64,000 bases of DNA from Dentipellis sp. KUC8613 (lineage: Eukaryota > Basidiomycota > Agaricomycetes > Russulales > Hericiaceae). Below, piece after piece: positions 1 through 11,215 of this stretch. The translations under genes and the position numbers were made by a program. Below the pieces are notes generated by a model. That model was not told where the DNA came from and made no database searches. It worked only from the letters and a program-made list of their open reading frames with translations. The first letter of the stretch is position 1; every line of letters starts with the position of its first letter. The DNA is taken from contig NSJX01000030.1 in the NCBI GenBank assembly GCA_002286715.1, forward strand, positions 61,034-125,033. Reading direction: 5' to 3'.

Positions 1-1077
1 GGGGGTTTATATATCTAAGCGAGACCTGATATCTAAGCGAGGCATGTGACAGGGGAGCCTTACCAATCAGCCTTAGTGAGCGGCTGACTGAGCGCATGAG
101 TAAGTGGATGACTGAGCGAATGACTAAGTACTGTATAGTAATCCGAGTCTAGAACCTTCCAGCCTATTCTACACATGTGACCTATCACCTGATGTCATGT
201 GCCAGTCACGTGACCCAAACACATCTTGTATCTACTTAGTATCGTATATTGCTTAGAGTCTTAACAGGAAAATCAAGGAAAATAGCGAAAAATAAATACT
301 CCTCTTCTACGTCCGTGACAAGTGTCTGAGTGCAGTGATGGCCAAGGGCCGGGCCCACATCAGAAAGAACTGCCAGTTCCTTTGTAGGAATCTGGTATCT
401 TTTGAAGCTAGGATTTCAAAGTTCGTCATTTGTAGTAAGAGAATGGGAACTGGTGCTTGCACCGCTACAATGGTATACTCTCGAAGAGCATGAGCATGTG
501 CATCGACACATCTAGGGTTATGGCACTTTCCGACGGTCAGGGTTACGAATTCCGACATGGGAACACCCTTGCAAGCAAGGGAATTACATAATGATGCTGC
601 AGGTATGTTCACCCCACAAAGCATCAATCAGACCTACTGTCAAGTTCCGCGACATCGACCAAGATCTCCCACCGGCTCAAGACTGGCAGTCTAGCTGCTA
701 TTGATGATGATGGGATTGCTATGGGTGTGGGTCATGCTCACGGTGACTCAAGAAACCTGTCCAATGATGAAGATAGCCTCGGTGACTCTGAAGATGATGG
801 GAATGTCATCGGAACTGTGTTGAGCACCTCACTTCAAACTTGGTGACACGCACATTGACCTTTATGAGCATTGAAAGACATGCTCTCCTTGACTCTGACT
901 GCTGATACCTGGTAGTTTTATACCCTCTTTCTTGTACTTAACAATTCTTCACACTGTAACAATCTATTACATTGTTACAAATTCATTTCTTGCATGTTAG
1001 CAATGAATAAATAATGGACATGTTAGTAACAGGTTAACAAAGATGTTAGAAACTCAACAAGGTTGTGAAAGTTAGTA
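1..1077. other. Gene-free stretch at the window start
   Basis: No coding region can be supported here. The first 130 bases have short degenerate direct repeats (ATCTAAGCGAG twice near 13-40; ACTGAGCG-type units near 88-125). The segment from about 940 to 1,080 is AT-rich with repeated GTTAGTAAC-like words and runs up to the left end of the element at 1,078. Short ORFs on both strands show no recognisable motif and no matching exon structure. Confidence 0.5.
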
Positions 1078-4012
1078 ACATACTGTCTCGTTTCGACCAC
1101 AGGTTCAGTCACAGGTCACAGACCCTGTGAACTTGAACCTATTTCGACCCATGTCACAGGTCACCAGCGGCGGTGAACTTGGGTCGGGAGCATCACAAAA
1201 TTCGAAAATTTTACATAAAATCGCTCGAAAATTCGATTTCTGCGCGAATTTTCGCTCTCCGGCCTCCAAATGTGTCAATTTTGCCACTTCCCCTCTGAAT
1301 CTGCTGTTGCTGACCCATTTGACCCCCCAGAATGCCTTGAAACCTGCATTTATACGGTGAACTTGTGTCCCATGAACTTCGGTCCCTGGTCACAGCTACC
1401 AATGAACTTCGTCCCGGGTGGTGAACTAAGGTCACAGGTCACACCCCGTGAACTTGCATCAGTAAAACGTGATGTGCTCGCAAGCTCTTGAAAGCAGTCC
1501 AAACAACCAAGCGCGCCCTAGGACACCGGGCTTTTTGCAAGACGCACACCAGCTTGGTTGCTCTTGAGAGTCGCTCTCAAGCACTCCCAAGACGCACTTC
1601 CCGTTTTAGCATGTCTATAAACGTATCATACATGGAACTTCCAAGCGCTTGAGAGTGCTAGGGAGCACATGTCAAGGTCTTGCTACGGGCATACAGGCAC
1701 TCCAAAATATCCATTTTAGGTACAGTAATTCGAGCATATGATCACAAAAATATGTATTTGTAGTACAACGATACAGCTGGAAAGTAATACAGCTGGAAAG
1801 TACATATACTTCGACTGTCGACATATTTTACTAAACAATCGGACATTGCAAAATCCTGCATTGCCAGCGGCATGTTAGTCAACTCAATGGCATCTGCGAA
1901 GGATCCGCGAATCCAAGGACGTACACCGGCAAACGGGTAAGCAGCAGTACCCATGACGGCCAGTTCAAGACCAACAGATGGCTGAGTAAAAGGAGTATAT
2001 GGCTAACTCAACACTTTGCTGTACTGCAGGAATATGATCCAGAACTCACCAGATGGGGTACACGCCAACACAACCCATCTTCCATTCCTAACACGTTACT
2101 GAACTTCCCCTGGACACAAGCCAGAATCTGCTTCACGCTAAATGGGCATCGTCGAGTGGTCGAGGCAGTGTTGCTCCCGCCGCTCCTGCCGGCACCGAGA
2201 GCGTACTCTAACGCCACGTTAAGCAGGCTGCTTTTGCACTGTGGTTGAGCCACAGTACGCACGATAAGTCGAAAGGTCAGGAGGTAGCGATCCTGCGCGA
2301 GTAAGGGCGCAGTAGTCGCGGAGGATGAAAGGTGCGGTGTGGATGCAGGGAGCGAAAGGCAGAGTGAGGCCTCATAGTTCATTCTAGGGGAGACTGAAAT
2401 ACTCGGCAGCCGAGTTGAGTCAAAATCTAGATGGGAGCGGGCAAGACTTACATTGGCAAACCAGAAGGGACGAAATATTCGCGCGACATCACTCTTCGTA
2501 GGCCTGCAGCGTAAGTGTATGGGCTCGAGGGCCGTTTCCAGGCACGCAACGGCGTCCAGGTGCCGGAATGCTCGCTATCGCCGCAGGTAAGCCCGGGCGT
2601 ACCGCTGACACAACGCTATCTCAATAGTAGGGACCGTTATATGCAGAATGACTTACTATGTCTGTCCGATGCGCCTGCCAGCAAACACAAACAGGGCCAC
2701 AAGGGAAGGCGCGGAGGTATTGCGCAATAGCGTATGTGGCGGGCACGATGGATCAGTATAAGAACAATGAGGGTGAAGGAGTGGCGACACGACTTCGGGC
2801 GCTCTCGAGTTCGGCATGGTTCTATCTCCGACAGGTGAAACTACACTCCGACGTGCAGTGCACCAAGTCCGACTGTCCGAGTCTGTCCGACACGCAGCCC
2901 CTTGGCGCCGCCACTCGCCTTTTGTTGACTTTTTTCTCTTCCGCAGCTCGTGGTGCTTATTACCATGATGAGCACAGGAGCTGAGGCTTAACAGACACAC
3001 ATAGCAGCTTGCAGACAGCTGCTATGAGTGCAGCATACGCCTTGTTGGGCTGAATCGGCGCCACTCATTTCCCAGCCACACTCCACTTTCCCCACCATAA
3101 CCCCCCTCACTCAATAGCTCCGTGAAGCACACGTGGCTGGCTACCCGCGGCATGGAGCTCCTGCAAATCTTCGACGTGTTCGTTGAGCACAAGCATCTGT
3201 CGCCATTCTCGTGCTGCGGGGAGGGGTGGGATCGGCATGGTAAATACATGTGCGGTGGTGGCGAGCATGGCGATTGTCGCCATGGGCAAGACCGGGCGCG
3301 TTGGAGGCTACCAGAGAGCATTCATCGGGTAAGGTGCGCTCATACCATCATTTACACCCATACTGTTACTTACATTGCACGCAGAGTACCAACTGTTCGC
3401 ACTCGGCCTTCCGATGCCCATAGCAATCTATATGCCGCTGAACGACATTGCGCTGCCATTGCACACGCGCAGCTGACTGTGCACTCGATTTGGCTCTCAT
3501 GGTGCTTGTCGCACCGCAATGTCGACCTGTCCTCGCATGACCGTAGTGAGCTCAAGTGCGTACTGCCGTCGCATGTGCTGACGATCTGATACATTGGTCC
3601 GGACGTGGGGGTGTCGATAACATGCAGTACGAGGTGCTCGATGCGCCGCTGCTCGCGCACTATGCGAGGAAGACATGTGGTATACTCAGAAGATGAATTG
3701 TATCAATTATTTACATATGTGCGAGCACAAGCTGGCCAATACAAGTGTTTTCTCTTCCCCTTAGCTTGCCAAAAGTTGTGCGACTTCAACCTTACTATGC
3801 TCGACTAGATATATACGTACTTAAATAAAAGACCTTGCAAGTTTGCGTCTTTCTTGCAAGACCTTTGCAAGCCGGAGCTTCCGGATATGGCATCGCCGTG
3901 CGCGGCACACCTTTCCAAGATGCGCCAAGACGTCGCAAGCGCCTTCAAGCGCCTTCAAGCACTTGGGCCCCGGACTGTTTTACTGATGTGTGGTCGAAAC
4001 GAGACAGTATGT
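1078..4012. mobile_element. TA-flanked terminal-inverted-repeat element, non-autonomous
   Basis: The two ends carry a perfect 24-bp inverted repeat starting ACATACTGTCTCGTTTCGAC (left arm 1,078-1,101, right arm 3,989-4,012). Both ends are flanked by TA (1,076-1,077 and 4,013-4,014), the target duplication expected for the Tc1/mariner superfamily. The length is 2,935 bp. No ORF inside resembles a DDE/D transposase, so this is a decayed or non-autonomous copy, possibly with other insertions inside. The left subterminal region holds a cluster of RTGAACTT words (see the repeat entry). The 2-bp duplication is weak evidence alone; the perfect 24-bp ends carry the call. Confidence 0.6.
1107..1460 (+). 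repeat. Cluster of RTGAACTT / CACAGGTCAC words
   Basis: Seven copies of an 8-bp word occur on the same strand in about 330 bp: GTGAACTT at 1,127, 1,173, 1,357 and 1,448; ATGAACTT at 1,372 and 1,402; GTGAACTA at 1,421. They are interleaved with copies of TCACAGGTCAC (around 1,110, 1,154 and 1,431). Many copies continue as RTGAACTTSGGTCC, so the unit is about 14-15 bp. The cluster sits just inside the left end of the TIR element, where transposase-binding subterminal repeats are often found; that role is inference. I see no equivalent cluster at the right end. Confidence 0.6.
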
Positions 4013-4612
4013 TAGGAACTCTCGGGGAATTTCTCACCGAGCTCTAACGCCTTTGCTAGTCAGCTCTGTACAATGGCTTGGACATTCGGCCTAATTTCTG
4101 TCACTCAATTCTCAATGAGGTTTTGCATACGATCCACGAACAAATGAGAGGGAATCAAGGGGATGCACGACCTCTGCGAGGAGCCTGCCTTTGGGCCTTA
4201 GGCTCGGAGGTTGGCCAGGTGGCACTGGCACTGGCACTGGCCATGGCAGAGTGATAGGATTACCTTATGTCATCAATGGGGAATATGATTGCTTAGCGAC
4301 AGACGGTTGCTTTGCGCCTTGGAGGTCCCCTTCATCACGCTCTTCCTTTCGTTCTTTTCCCTGTATTCTCGTATAAAGTTGCTCTTGCTCTCTCGCTTGA
4401 CCCGACTCGAGAGTTATCTTTTTCCCCTTCGACCTCACATCAAAGAACGAGCTACCACTGGTTGGTAGTGTTCAGGAAGTCCGTGACCGTACGTGGGCTG
4501 TCTGCATCTCCTCGTCAAAGCTGACCCTCACCACATTCTCTCTCTTAGAACCCCCAGTACATACCACCTGCTCATCCACCTCACCTCCACACCCATCTTC
4601 ACCCGTTCAGCA

Positions 4613-5002
4613 ATGCCACGTCGTCCTCCTCCCACCTCTCTCCGCCTCGTTGAGGGTCCTCTCCCCCCACGTGGCAGGTCCAAATTCACTCTGCCGTCCG
4701 TCCCCAGGCCAACATTCCAGGCGCCCGCAGTCGTGCCGCGCGGACCCATTCCCCGCCCCCGGCATCCCTCGCCTGCGCCCATGAATGTGCACATGACACA
4801 CCACCAACTCCCCCCGCTCGTCATCCCGAACGAGTCATCCAGCTCCCCGTCAGTGCGCCCGTCGCCTTCGTCTTCTCCCAAGGAGAAGTTCGTTCGGGGA
4901 CCATGGGACCACCATCGCTCTATCTCGGTCCAATTCAATGTGGAGAGCGTCTTGGCACCACCGAAACGTGCCGCGATCAGCGCTATCCCCAGCGCTCGTT
5001 GA
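4613..5002 (+). CDS. Small proline/serine-rich hypothetical protein
   Basis: An intronless ORF of about 130 aa starts at ATG 4,613, preceded by a C-rich leader ending CAGCA, and stops with TGA at 5,000-5,002. The product is rich in Pro, Ser and Arg. It begins MPRRPPPTSLRLVEGPLPPR, has a middle low-complexity Ser/Pro stretch (SSSSPSVRPSPSSSP) and ends with a more ordered segment around WDHHRSISVQFNVESVL. No catalytic motif, signal peptide or membrane segment is visible. The reading frame extends upstream to 4,493, but the internal ATG has the better start context. I do not recognise a named family. The non-repetitive ends suggest a real coding gene, but the function is unknown. Confidence 0.5.
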   Translation: MPRRPPPTSLRLVEGPLPPRGRSKFTLPSVPRPTFQAPAVVPRGPIPRPRHPSPAPMNVHMTHHQLPPLVIPNESSSSPSVRPSPSSSPKEKFVRGPWDHHRSISVQFNVESVLAPPKRAAISAIPSAR

Positions 5003-5137
5003 GAGTTCAGGAAGTTCGGCTTAGGCGCATTTGGAGGACGCAGAGTGTACTGAGCGTTGTTCTCAGTGGTTTTATGGCATTTTCTGTCCTGGCGACAGTA
5101 TTCTGTATCGGATGAGACTCATTTGCGCGAGGGTTAA

Positions 5138-5378
5138 AACGTTACAGCCGTTTACAAATCGATAGGCCGCTTCGCGACAAATCATTGCACATGAGAAATT
5201 CAAAATTTAGGTCGGAGCTGAGAGGTGCCGAGATTCCGACAGCCGCAATTGTGGCGACGGTGGCGTTGCTCTTGCCAATCCACCGCTACTTGATCGAAGC
5301 TCCGCTTGAATATTGAAAGTCCCCTGTGCGGTGATCTCGTCAGAAGCGGAGTATCGATTTGTAAACCGCTGTAACGTT
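5138..5378. mobile_element. Small inverted-repeat (MITE-like) element
   Basis: Two arms of 36 bp (5,138-5,173 and 5,343-5,378) are inverted copies with three mismatches, starting AACGTTACAGC and continuing through GTTTACAAATCGATA. They enclose about 170 bp with no coding signal. The length (241 bp) and structure fit a MITE. I cannot define a clean target-site duplication, so the exact ends and superfamily are open. Confidence 0.5.
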
Positions 5379-5742
5379 GTGATCGCCTGGCGAGATCTAT
5401 GAACAGCCGACTTAGCCGGCCGCGGCATGGTCGGGCTCATGGCGATGGACTCCTTGTTTGACCTTCCGTGGCCCTTGTTGCACTTGAAAACTACGCGCTT
5501 GCCTCATATATGTATACCTGCTACTACTCAGGCTGCTACTAGCCTCAGCAATTCAAAAGACATGAGACATTTGTAGCCAATCTGGGCTCATATCAGACCC
5601 ACTTAGCGTGAGTCGAACATTGCGCAGACTCCAAGGCCTCGATACCTCCTTAGGTTCGGCTTCTTGCGTCACGCTCGGGCTAGTCTCCTTTACAGACCTC
5701 AACAGAAGATAGTCGTTCTGTTACGCTCGGGCGTCCTATCAG

Positions 5743-6605
5743 CATGCCTGCCACCCAGAACGATGCATCACAACTGTCCAAAGTTACTGCAGACGATGCC
5801 GAGGAGATGCGCCTGGTGATCAGTGCAGAGGCTTGGGACAATAACTACAAGGCCTTGTTGTATTGAAAGATTATGTGGACGGACGAAAAGGACTATTTTC
5901 TTTCGACATGTCCCTTGCGGGAGCTTCCGGACGACCTCACCTCACTGCGTTCAGAGGCGTGTCTTATCCCGAAGACGTACTACCTGCCACACATCCCCTC
6001 CGACACCTATATCAAAAAGTCTGTTCCGTGAGAGTTCGAGTTTAATTGGATAGCCCCCCAAGTACAGGCTACGCTGATGACCTGCTCAAAGAAATTAAAA
6101 CCTGCGAGCAGTTAGCGAAGCACCCGCACCCGCGGCCGCATATCTGCACCTATTATGGCATTATCCTGGAGGACGGGGACTTAGTGGGCCTCTATGTCTC
6201 GAATGAGAAGACACTCAACAAGGCCGTCAGAGACGGGGATCCAGTCGACTCGAGGCGGATCCTCATAGACGTGAAGAGCGGCTTGGACCATCTGCATGAT
6301 TTTGGCTATGTCCACGTACGTGGCCAATCTTATAGGTGCTGCTTGCTGCACTAAGCGACCGTCCTTTGACGATCAGGGAGATATCAATTCATGCATTATC
6401 CTCTTGGGTGCCACGTCTGCACCAGTCATCATTGACTTCGATTCTTGTTTACCGCAAGTCTCGAAGATCGACGGGAAGTGTGGGACGCGCCCCTGGTGCA
6501 AAGATCTTCGACCCATTATTGCTGAGTTTGACGACGACGTATTGTCCGGAAAAGATCAAGAAGTTGTTCATAGAGGGCATGGAAGTGACTGACACGGATT
6601 CCTGA
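5743..6605 (+). pseudogene. Broken fungal protein kinase
   Basis: Conserved kinase pieces lie in order but in different frames: an N-terminal part from ATG 5,743; VVLKDYVDGRKGLFSFDMSL (about 5,852-5,920); REFEFNWIAPP joined by a frame change to DDLLKEIKTCEQL (about 6,027-6,110); HICTYYGII; and LDHLHDFGYVH. A GT-AG intron at about 6,316-6,377 leads to HGDINSC, then PVIIDFDSC and GTRPWCKD. The tail EKIKKLFIEGMEV is in another frame and ends at 6,605. At least three frame changes (near 5,845, in the C-run at 6,047-6,052 and near 6,540) interrupt it. The catalytic-loop Asp survives, but the Asn expected five residues later reads Ile; DFD replaces DFG, as is common in related fungal kinases. It is most likely a decayed gene, unless sequencing errors explain the shifts. 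Confidence 0.6.
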
Positions 6606-6739
6606 GGCCTGAACGTTGAACTTCCGTGTTACTTTGAGAAATTCTTTTCGTGAACCACATTCGAGGCTTGTCACTTACGAACGAATTTGGCTGGGATGTC
6701 GTACCTACCACACCTGACGACACGATGCGCGATCTCCAA

Positions 6740-8896
6740 TTATTCTTCATGATTACCCAGAGCACTTAGATCACGAAGAATAAACACCGCGTCTTCTACC
6801 CGCATCTCCAGAACCGTCAGCTTCATCTGCTTGGTCTCCCATTCCTGCAGAACCTCCCGCTCATTTCGAGTAAGGAGACTTTCATCTTGGCTAACGTCGC
6901 TCCTCTGCCGCTTCTCCAAAACTGCCTTGACCGCAGCTTCCTTCCCTTCCGTTTGACGTCGGATGCTGATGTTGTGCAGCGTCTTGTACAAATTCACAAG
7001 AAGGACTGAATATGCCTTCTGGAGGTCAACATACCTAGAAATTTTATTAGTTCAACATGGCTGTATTCGTTACACATCCCGCCGTACCATAGGTAGAATG
7101 TCCTCGTGGGGTTTCGATCGGCACTTTTTGGTACTTCTTGAATGCTGATCAGCGATTCCGCAGACATTGAAGTCAACAAGGGTCGGACGTCCTTGGGGGC
7201 CATCATAGTGATTCTCGAAATCTATCACAAACATCAGAATTGATTACTTGGGGGGTGAGGCATGTACATACCTGCTTTTCGTCCACTTTTCCTGTGTCTA
7301 ATAATAGCCTCAAAACTCGAACACCATCGTCTCCATGTCGCTCTCGAGTGACAGCCTCCAATACTCGTCTCCGCAATCGCATGCCTATGATCTCAAACTC
7401 GACGAACACTTTCGAGCTAGCCATTGAGACGAAAGAGCTAGCCCTGCCGGTGGGTGTAGGATTATCGGCAAACGACAACATGCCGAGGTAATTCTTGATA
7501 AGCGCCATAGTTTTGGGCTGTTTTGAAGATGGTCGTACAAGCCCTGAAGCTAAGTCATCATCGTCTGATAGCTGCAGCGCGATGTTGGCAATAGAAGTAG
7601 AATCTGTAACGACTTTGAGTACTTGGGGAGCCAAGCATACCTCAAAACGCGGACCAACCAGAACGAACATCCGCAGTAGTTTTCTGTCTCGTTTCTGTCG
7701 CCTTCAAAGCGGCACGCATCACCAGAGCAGCGCTGTCATTGAATCGTTCTCTTGCCGCGGCCTCGATCAGCTACACATAAAATTTAGGGTGTCTTTCTGC
7801 ATGTTCAGGGAGCAAATGAGCTACCTTATTACGGATATGGACGTTCAGCTTGTCGAAGTTGACCCGGAAGTAAACGTCGTCCTATCCAGGAGTCAGATTC
7901 GTTTTACCACAAATAACGATGGTTATCTCACGTCAGGTTCGTCTTCTTCGACCGCTTTCCGCTGTGGAATGTCCAGTCACAACATTATAAGCTGAGGTTA
8001 TATGAACTCACCTTGGCAGATCGATGACTCGGTTGATCTTTGGCCTTTCGTTTCTAAGTCACGCCTAATAAATTACCCCATGTCATACCTCCTGCATAAA
8101 AGTTTGACTTACCATACCGACCTTTTCCGCCTCCTCCTCTTCTCTCTTTAGTCGAGCCTCGGCCGTTTCCTTCGCTTCTCGCAATTCTTTCGCAGTAGGA
8201 AAACCAGTAATCTTCGCTTTTTCTTCTGTTTCATACTTGATACGTTTGTCTCGTGGGGAGATATGAGACAGGACGGTCGACGGCTTCAGGTACGCTTCAG
8301 TGACGAGCTTGTAAAGTGCTTGGCTGTACACGGCCTTGCCTACAGCACGACATGAGATGGGCGACCGCTACTAGAACTCGGCGACGTACTCTTGTCGTCT
8401 CGAACAGCGAAACGGGATAGGACATCTGGGGGTCGGAGCTTCCCGAAGTCAAGGATGAGTTGGAGGATCTCTGCAGCCTGCGCGTACCCTATTAGGCGAA
8501 ACTGGACTGTTCGGACATAGCGCAGACATACAGCAGAACCAAGAATTTGTTCCACCTGCCAGACATATCGACCGAATCTCAGTCTTGTCAGGCACTCCTC
8601 CGTGTTAACCTCGAAGACCACCCCATCGTCCGCCTCAGCATGCCATAAGATGTTATGTTGAATGAGTACGAGTATAGCTGCGCGGGTCGACCGCGGCTTC
8701 ACAAGGGAGTACCGGACGAGCTGAGGGAGAGTCAAACGACCGCGAGTGAGGAGAGTCGACGCGACGGTCTAAGGAGAATGAAGTAGTGTTGAACAAGAGT
8801 GTGTGAGGGGCTTGAAGAAACGCTCACGGAGGTGAGTGGGCCGAAGTGCGAGTGAATGATTTGCACGCACAGACGAGCAGTGTCCGCATCGGCCAT
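6740..8896 (-). CDS. RPC82: DNA-directed RNA polymerase III subunit RPC82 (RPC3)
   Basis: This is a Pol III-specific subunit of the RPC82/RPC34/RPC31 subcomplex, needed for promoter opening and initiation at tRNA, 5S and other Pol III genes; it acts in the nucleus. The start is ATG at 8,896 (MADADTARLCVQIIHSHFG), giving the typical winged-helix N-terminus, followed by RGRLTLPQLVRYSLV and ILVLIQHNILWH. Later exons give KLRPPDVLSRF, KITGFPTAKELREAKE, MALIKNYLGMLSF, MMAPKDVRPLL, YVDLQKAYSVLLVNLYKTL and a C-terminal coiled region ending LSALGNHEE at TAA 6,740. The gene has many short introns. One (8,478-8,531, 54 nt) is a multiple of three, so it reads through as false protein. All segments appear in the family order, so the copy looks intact. 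The downstream neighbour on the opposite strand is the kinase pseudogene. Confidence 0.85.
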
Positions 8897-8959
8897 CCTG
8901 GTTTACAAGAACGAGTGTGCGCGCAACTGCAATTCGATATTGTCAGGAATGGCGGGGGA

Positions 8960-10289
8960 TGGTAAAGAGTAGAGTGGTGTGAACAAGGTGCCGACTCGGA
9001 GCTAGCACTGTAGTCACGAAAGTTGTTAGGGCAAAAATCTTCGAGAACAAGCCGCCCTCATACCAAGACTTCGCAAAGCAGCATGTGAAGCTTTCAGGCT
9101 TTGGCCAGAATGATGTCAGGTTGGCCGCGGTGAAGGCGAAGGGGACTGCAGGGTTCACAGCAACACCGGCAAACTACCATGAGACAGGTTACGAAATTTT
9201 GTCTCTCGAGTTATTTAGTTGCCGGATATGCTTCTGCTAAGCGGTCTGCCCCGGTCCCGCAGATGCCCTCATCTTTACAGGACAGTCTAAGAACTAGGGA
9301 GCGCCGCCTTCGTCGGCTGAAACCTTGCTTGTAGATTCGATTATGTGGCCTTCAATTCATTCTGTTGCTGACCATTTATTTGAGAATTATCCTAGCATGC
9401 ACCACACTTGAATCTTCGTATAATCAACTGTCCACATTATCGTACTGAGAAACTTTGGAAACATAACAATTTAGTCCATCTATTTGTCTCGATCCTCTGT
9501 AGAGTAATCGCAATTTTTGTGGAGGTGAGCCTGTCTGCAGACTCGAACAGAAATCTGAGAAGACAGACAAACTTCTCACTGTACCTACAAAACATTCTCC
9601 TCCTGTATAGAAGCAACGCATAGTAAACCTAGAGGTAATCACAATGAGCATATTGGCTACATTGTCGTAGTTGAATTCACCATCACCCAAGGAATCCATG
9701 AGTTCTCGAAGATCTGTCAGCTCACCGAGGATATGGTGAAACCCACACCTTTCGCGCAAAAGGGAAACCCCTTCTGTGTTGTGGAACGTGGGTCTTGGTC
9801 CGGTGTCGCCACATGGGATCGTGGGCGGCTATGCCGCAAACTCACGTAGACCTCGCGCTTGCTCTTCCCGGGCAACATGGTGCTTGCACTCTTGCTCCTA
9901 CTCACCATGCTCCTGTTGCTCTCGCGGTTGCTAGATGAGCTCGCTGTGCCTTATTGGCGCACTTGGCGAGCTGTCCTATCGAACCGCGGCCTACTCATAT
10001 GCGTGTGCTCACGGCCATCCCAGTGGTGTGTGGGCCTCGTCGTGTCGACAAGTTGTCACGCAGAATTGTCGCTTGCGTTGTTCATCGGCGAGGACACAGT
10101 ATCTGAATGAGAATACGCATTGTTGAAGTGAGTGTGATACGAAGTAGCTTGACTGCTTGTACCATAGAAGTCAGGATCTTTGTAAGTGCTTCATTCCAGG
10201 ACTGCGAGAGACATCGGTAAGCAAGGTGATTTGTGCCTGTCTTTGGATGAGAACGACTCGAATGCGAGTAATTATAGTGACTCACTACC
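8960..10289. other. Gene-poor stretch with a possible gene remnant
   Basis: No intact gene can be supported. On the minus strand between about 9,908 and 9,610, protein-like pieces appear (GKSKREVY, a possible GT-AG intron, then CGFHHILGELTDLRELMDS and DGEFNYDNVANML). They could be exons of a truncated gene. I do not recognise the family, and no start or downstream continuation is visible. The rest holds only short scattered ORFs. Confidence 0.25.
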
Positions 10290-10812
10290 ACTGACGCCCA
10301 GTGAAAATCCCGCCTGGCGAGGTCGGGCGAGAGATGGTCGGATATGTAAAAATGCAAGCGAGCTGGCGAAATCTGTTCACATCTGCTCAATTGTCTATGA
10401 TGAGTGCTCAATTGTATTTCTTTCTTCTGAGTATGACGTAGACACGTCGGCGCACAGCTGGTGTGCTCTTAGTCGAACTTACATGAATGATCCAAGTCGT
10501 CGCATCCCTGTCGTTACTTGCTTCTCTCCTCTCTCCACCAACATCTGCCCGTTTCCTAGTATACCCTTAGCAGTTTCTTCCTTCTCATCAACATTCTAAG
10601 GTGCCCGAGTGTTGAGATGTATGCAACTGCAGCCCACTATGATCATGATGTCGTCAAATACTTCACCGTTTCCAGCTCAAGTCGCCCAGAACTCGGACAG
10701 CACAGGAGACAAGTAGGTGAGTGCAGGACCACATACGACCATAGTACATGTTGCTCAATGTCACATAACATCCACCATCGATATAACTTCGAGCTCATGA
10801 GCTTCGGTGAGT

Positions 10813-10839
10813 GGGTGGGCGGGTGGGGGGGCGGGCGGG
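10813..10839 (+). other. G-quadruplex-type run
   Basis: Six or more GGG tracts separated by single bases occur in 27 bp, inside the TIR element. This matches the standard pattern for a possible four-stranded G structure on the plus strand. Nothing in the sequence shows that it is used. Confidence 0.6.
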
Positions 10840-10994
10840 CAGGTGCGTGAGTCGTCGGGCACGCGAGTAGATGGCGCCGGTGAATGGTGCACCTGTGTCC
10901 GCCAATTGTACAGTGAGTACTATTAAGTTCCTTTACTTTCTCTAAATCGACCCCATAGCAGCCGTCCTCCATACGAATACCACATATCTCAGCA

Positions 10995-11215
10995 TCATCA
11001 AGACAATCAACCCCAAACAGCTTGCCACGACCTGCCATGCCCCTCTCCGCCTGCCATCGTGCTTGCCTGCTCCCAAGGAGTCCATGTAACCCAACGCCGG
11101 CCGAGGGAAGCACGCCCCTCGGCCGGCATTGGGGTACATGGACTTGTTGTGAGCATGCGCAAGATGTCAGTAGGGTTGGTACAGGATGTTTGGGCACTCT
11201 GCCTCAGCCATGGTC
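10995..11215. repeat. Long imperfect palindrome at the centre of a TIR element
   Basis: The core arms 11,079-11,107 and about 11,116-11,144 pair well (AGTCCATGTA...GCCGGCCGAGG against CCTCGGCCGGC...TACATGGACT). Weaker inverted similarity extends outward to about 10,995 and 11,215. Because of the symmetry, both strands give similar false ORFs across this segment. The loop is about 8 bp, so a strong hairpin is possible in single-stranded DNA or RNA. Confidence 0.65.

Noticed and set aside
3022..3589. ORFs on both strands at 3.0-3.6 kb (up to 155 codons)
   Set aside because: A vague likeness of the minus-strand ORF to basidiomycete transposon-linked proteins was considered, but too few positions agree to support a call.
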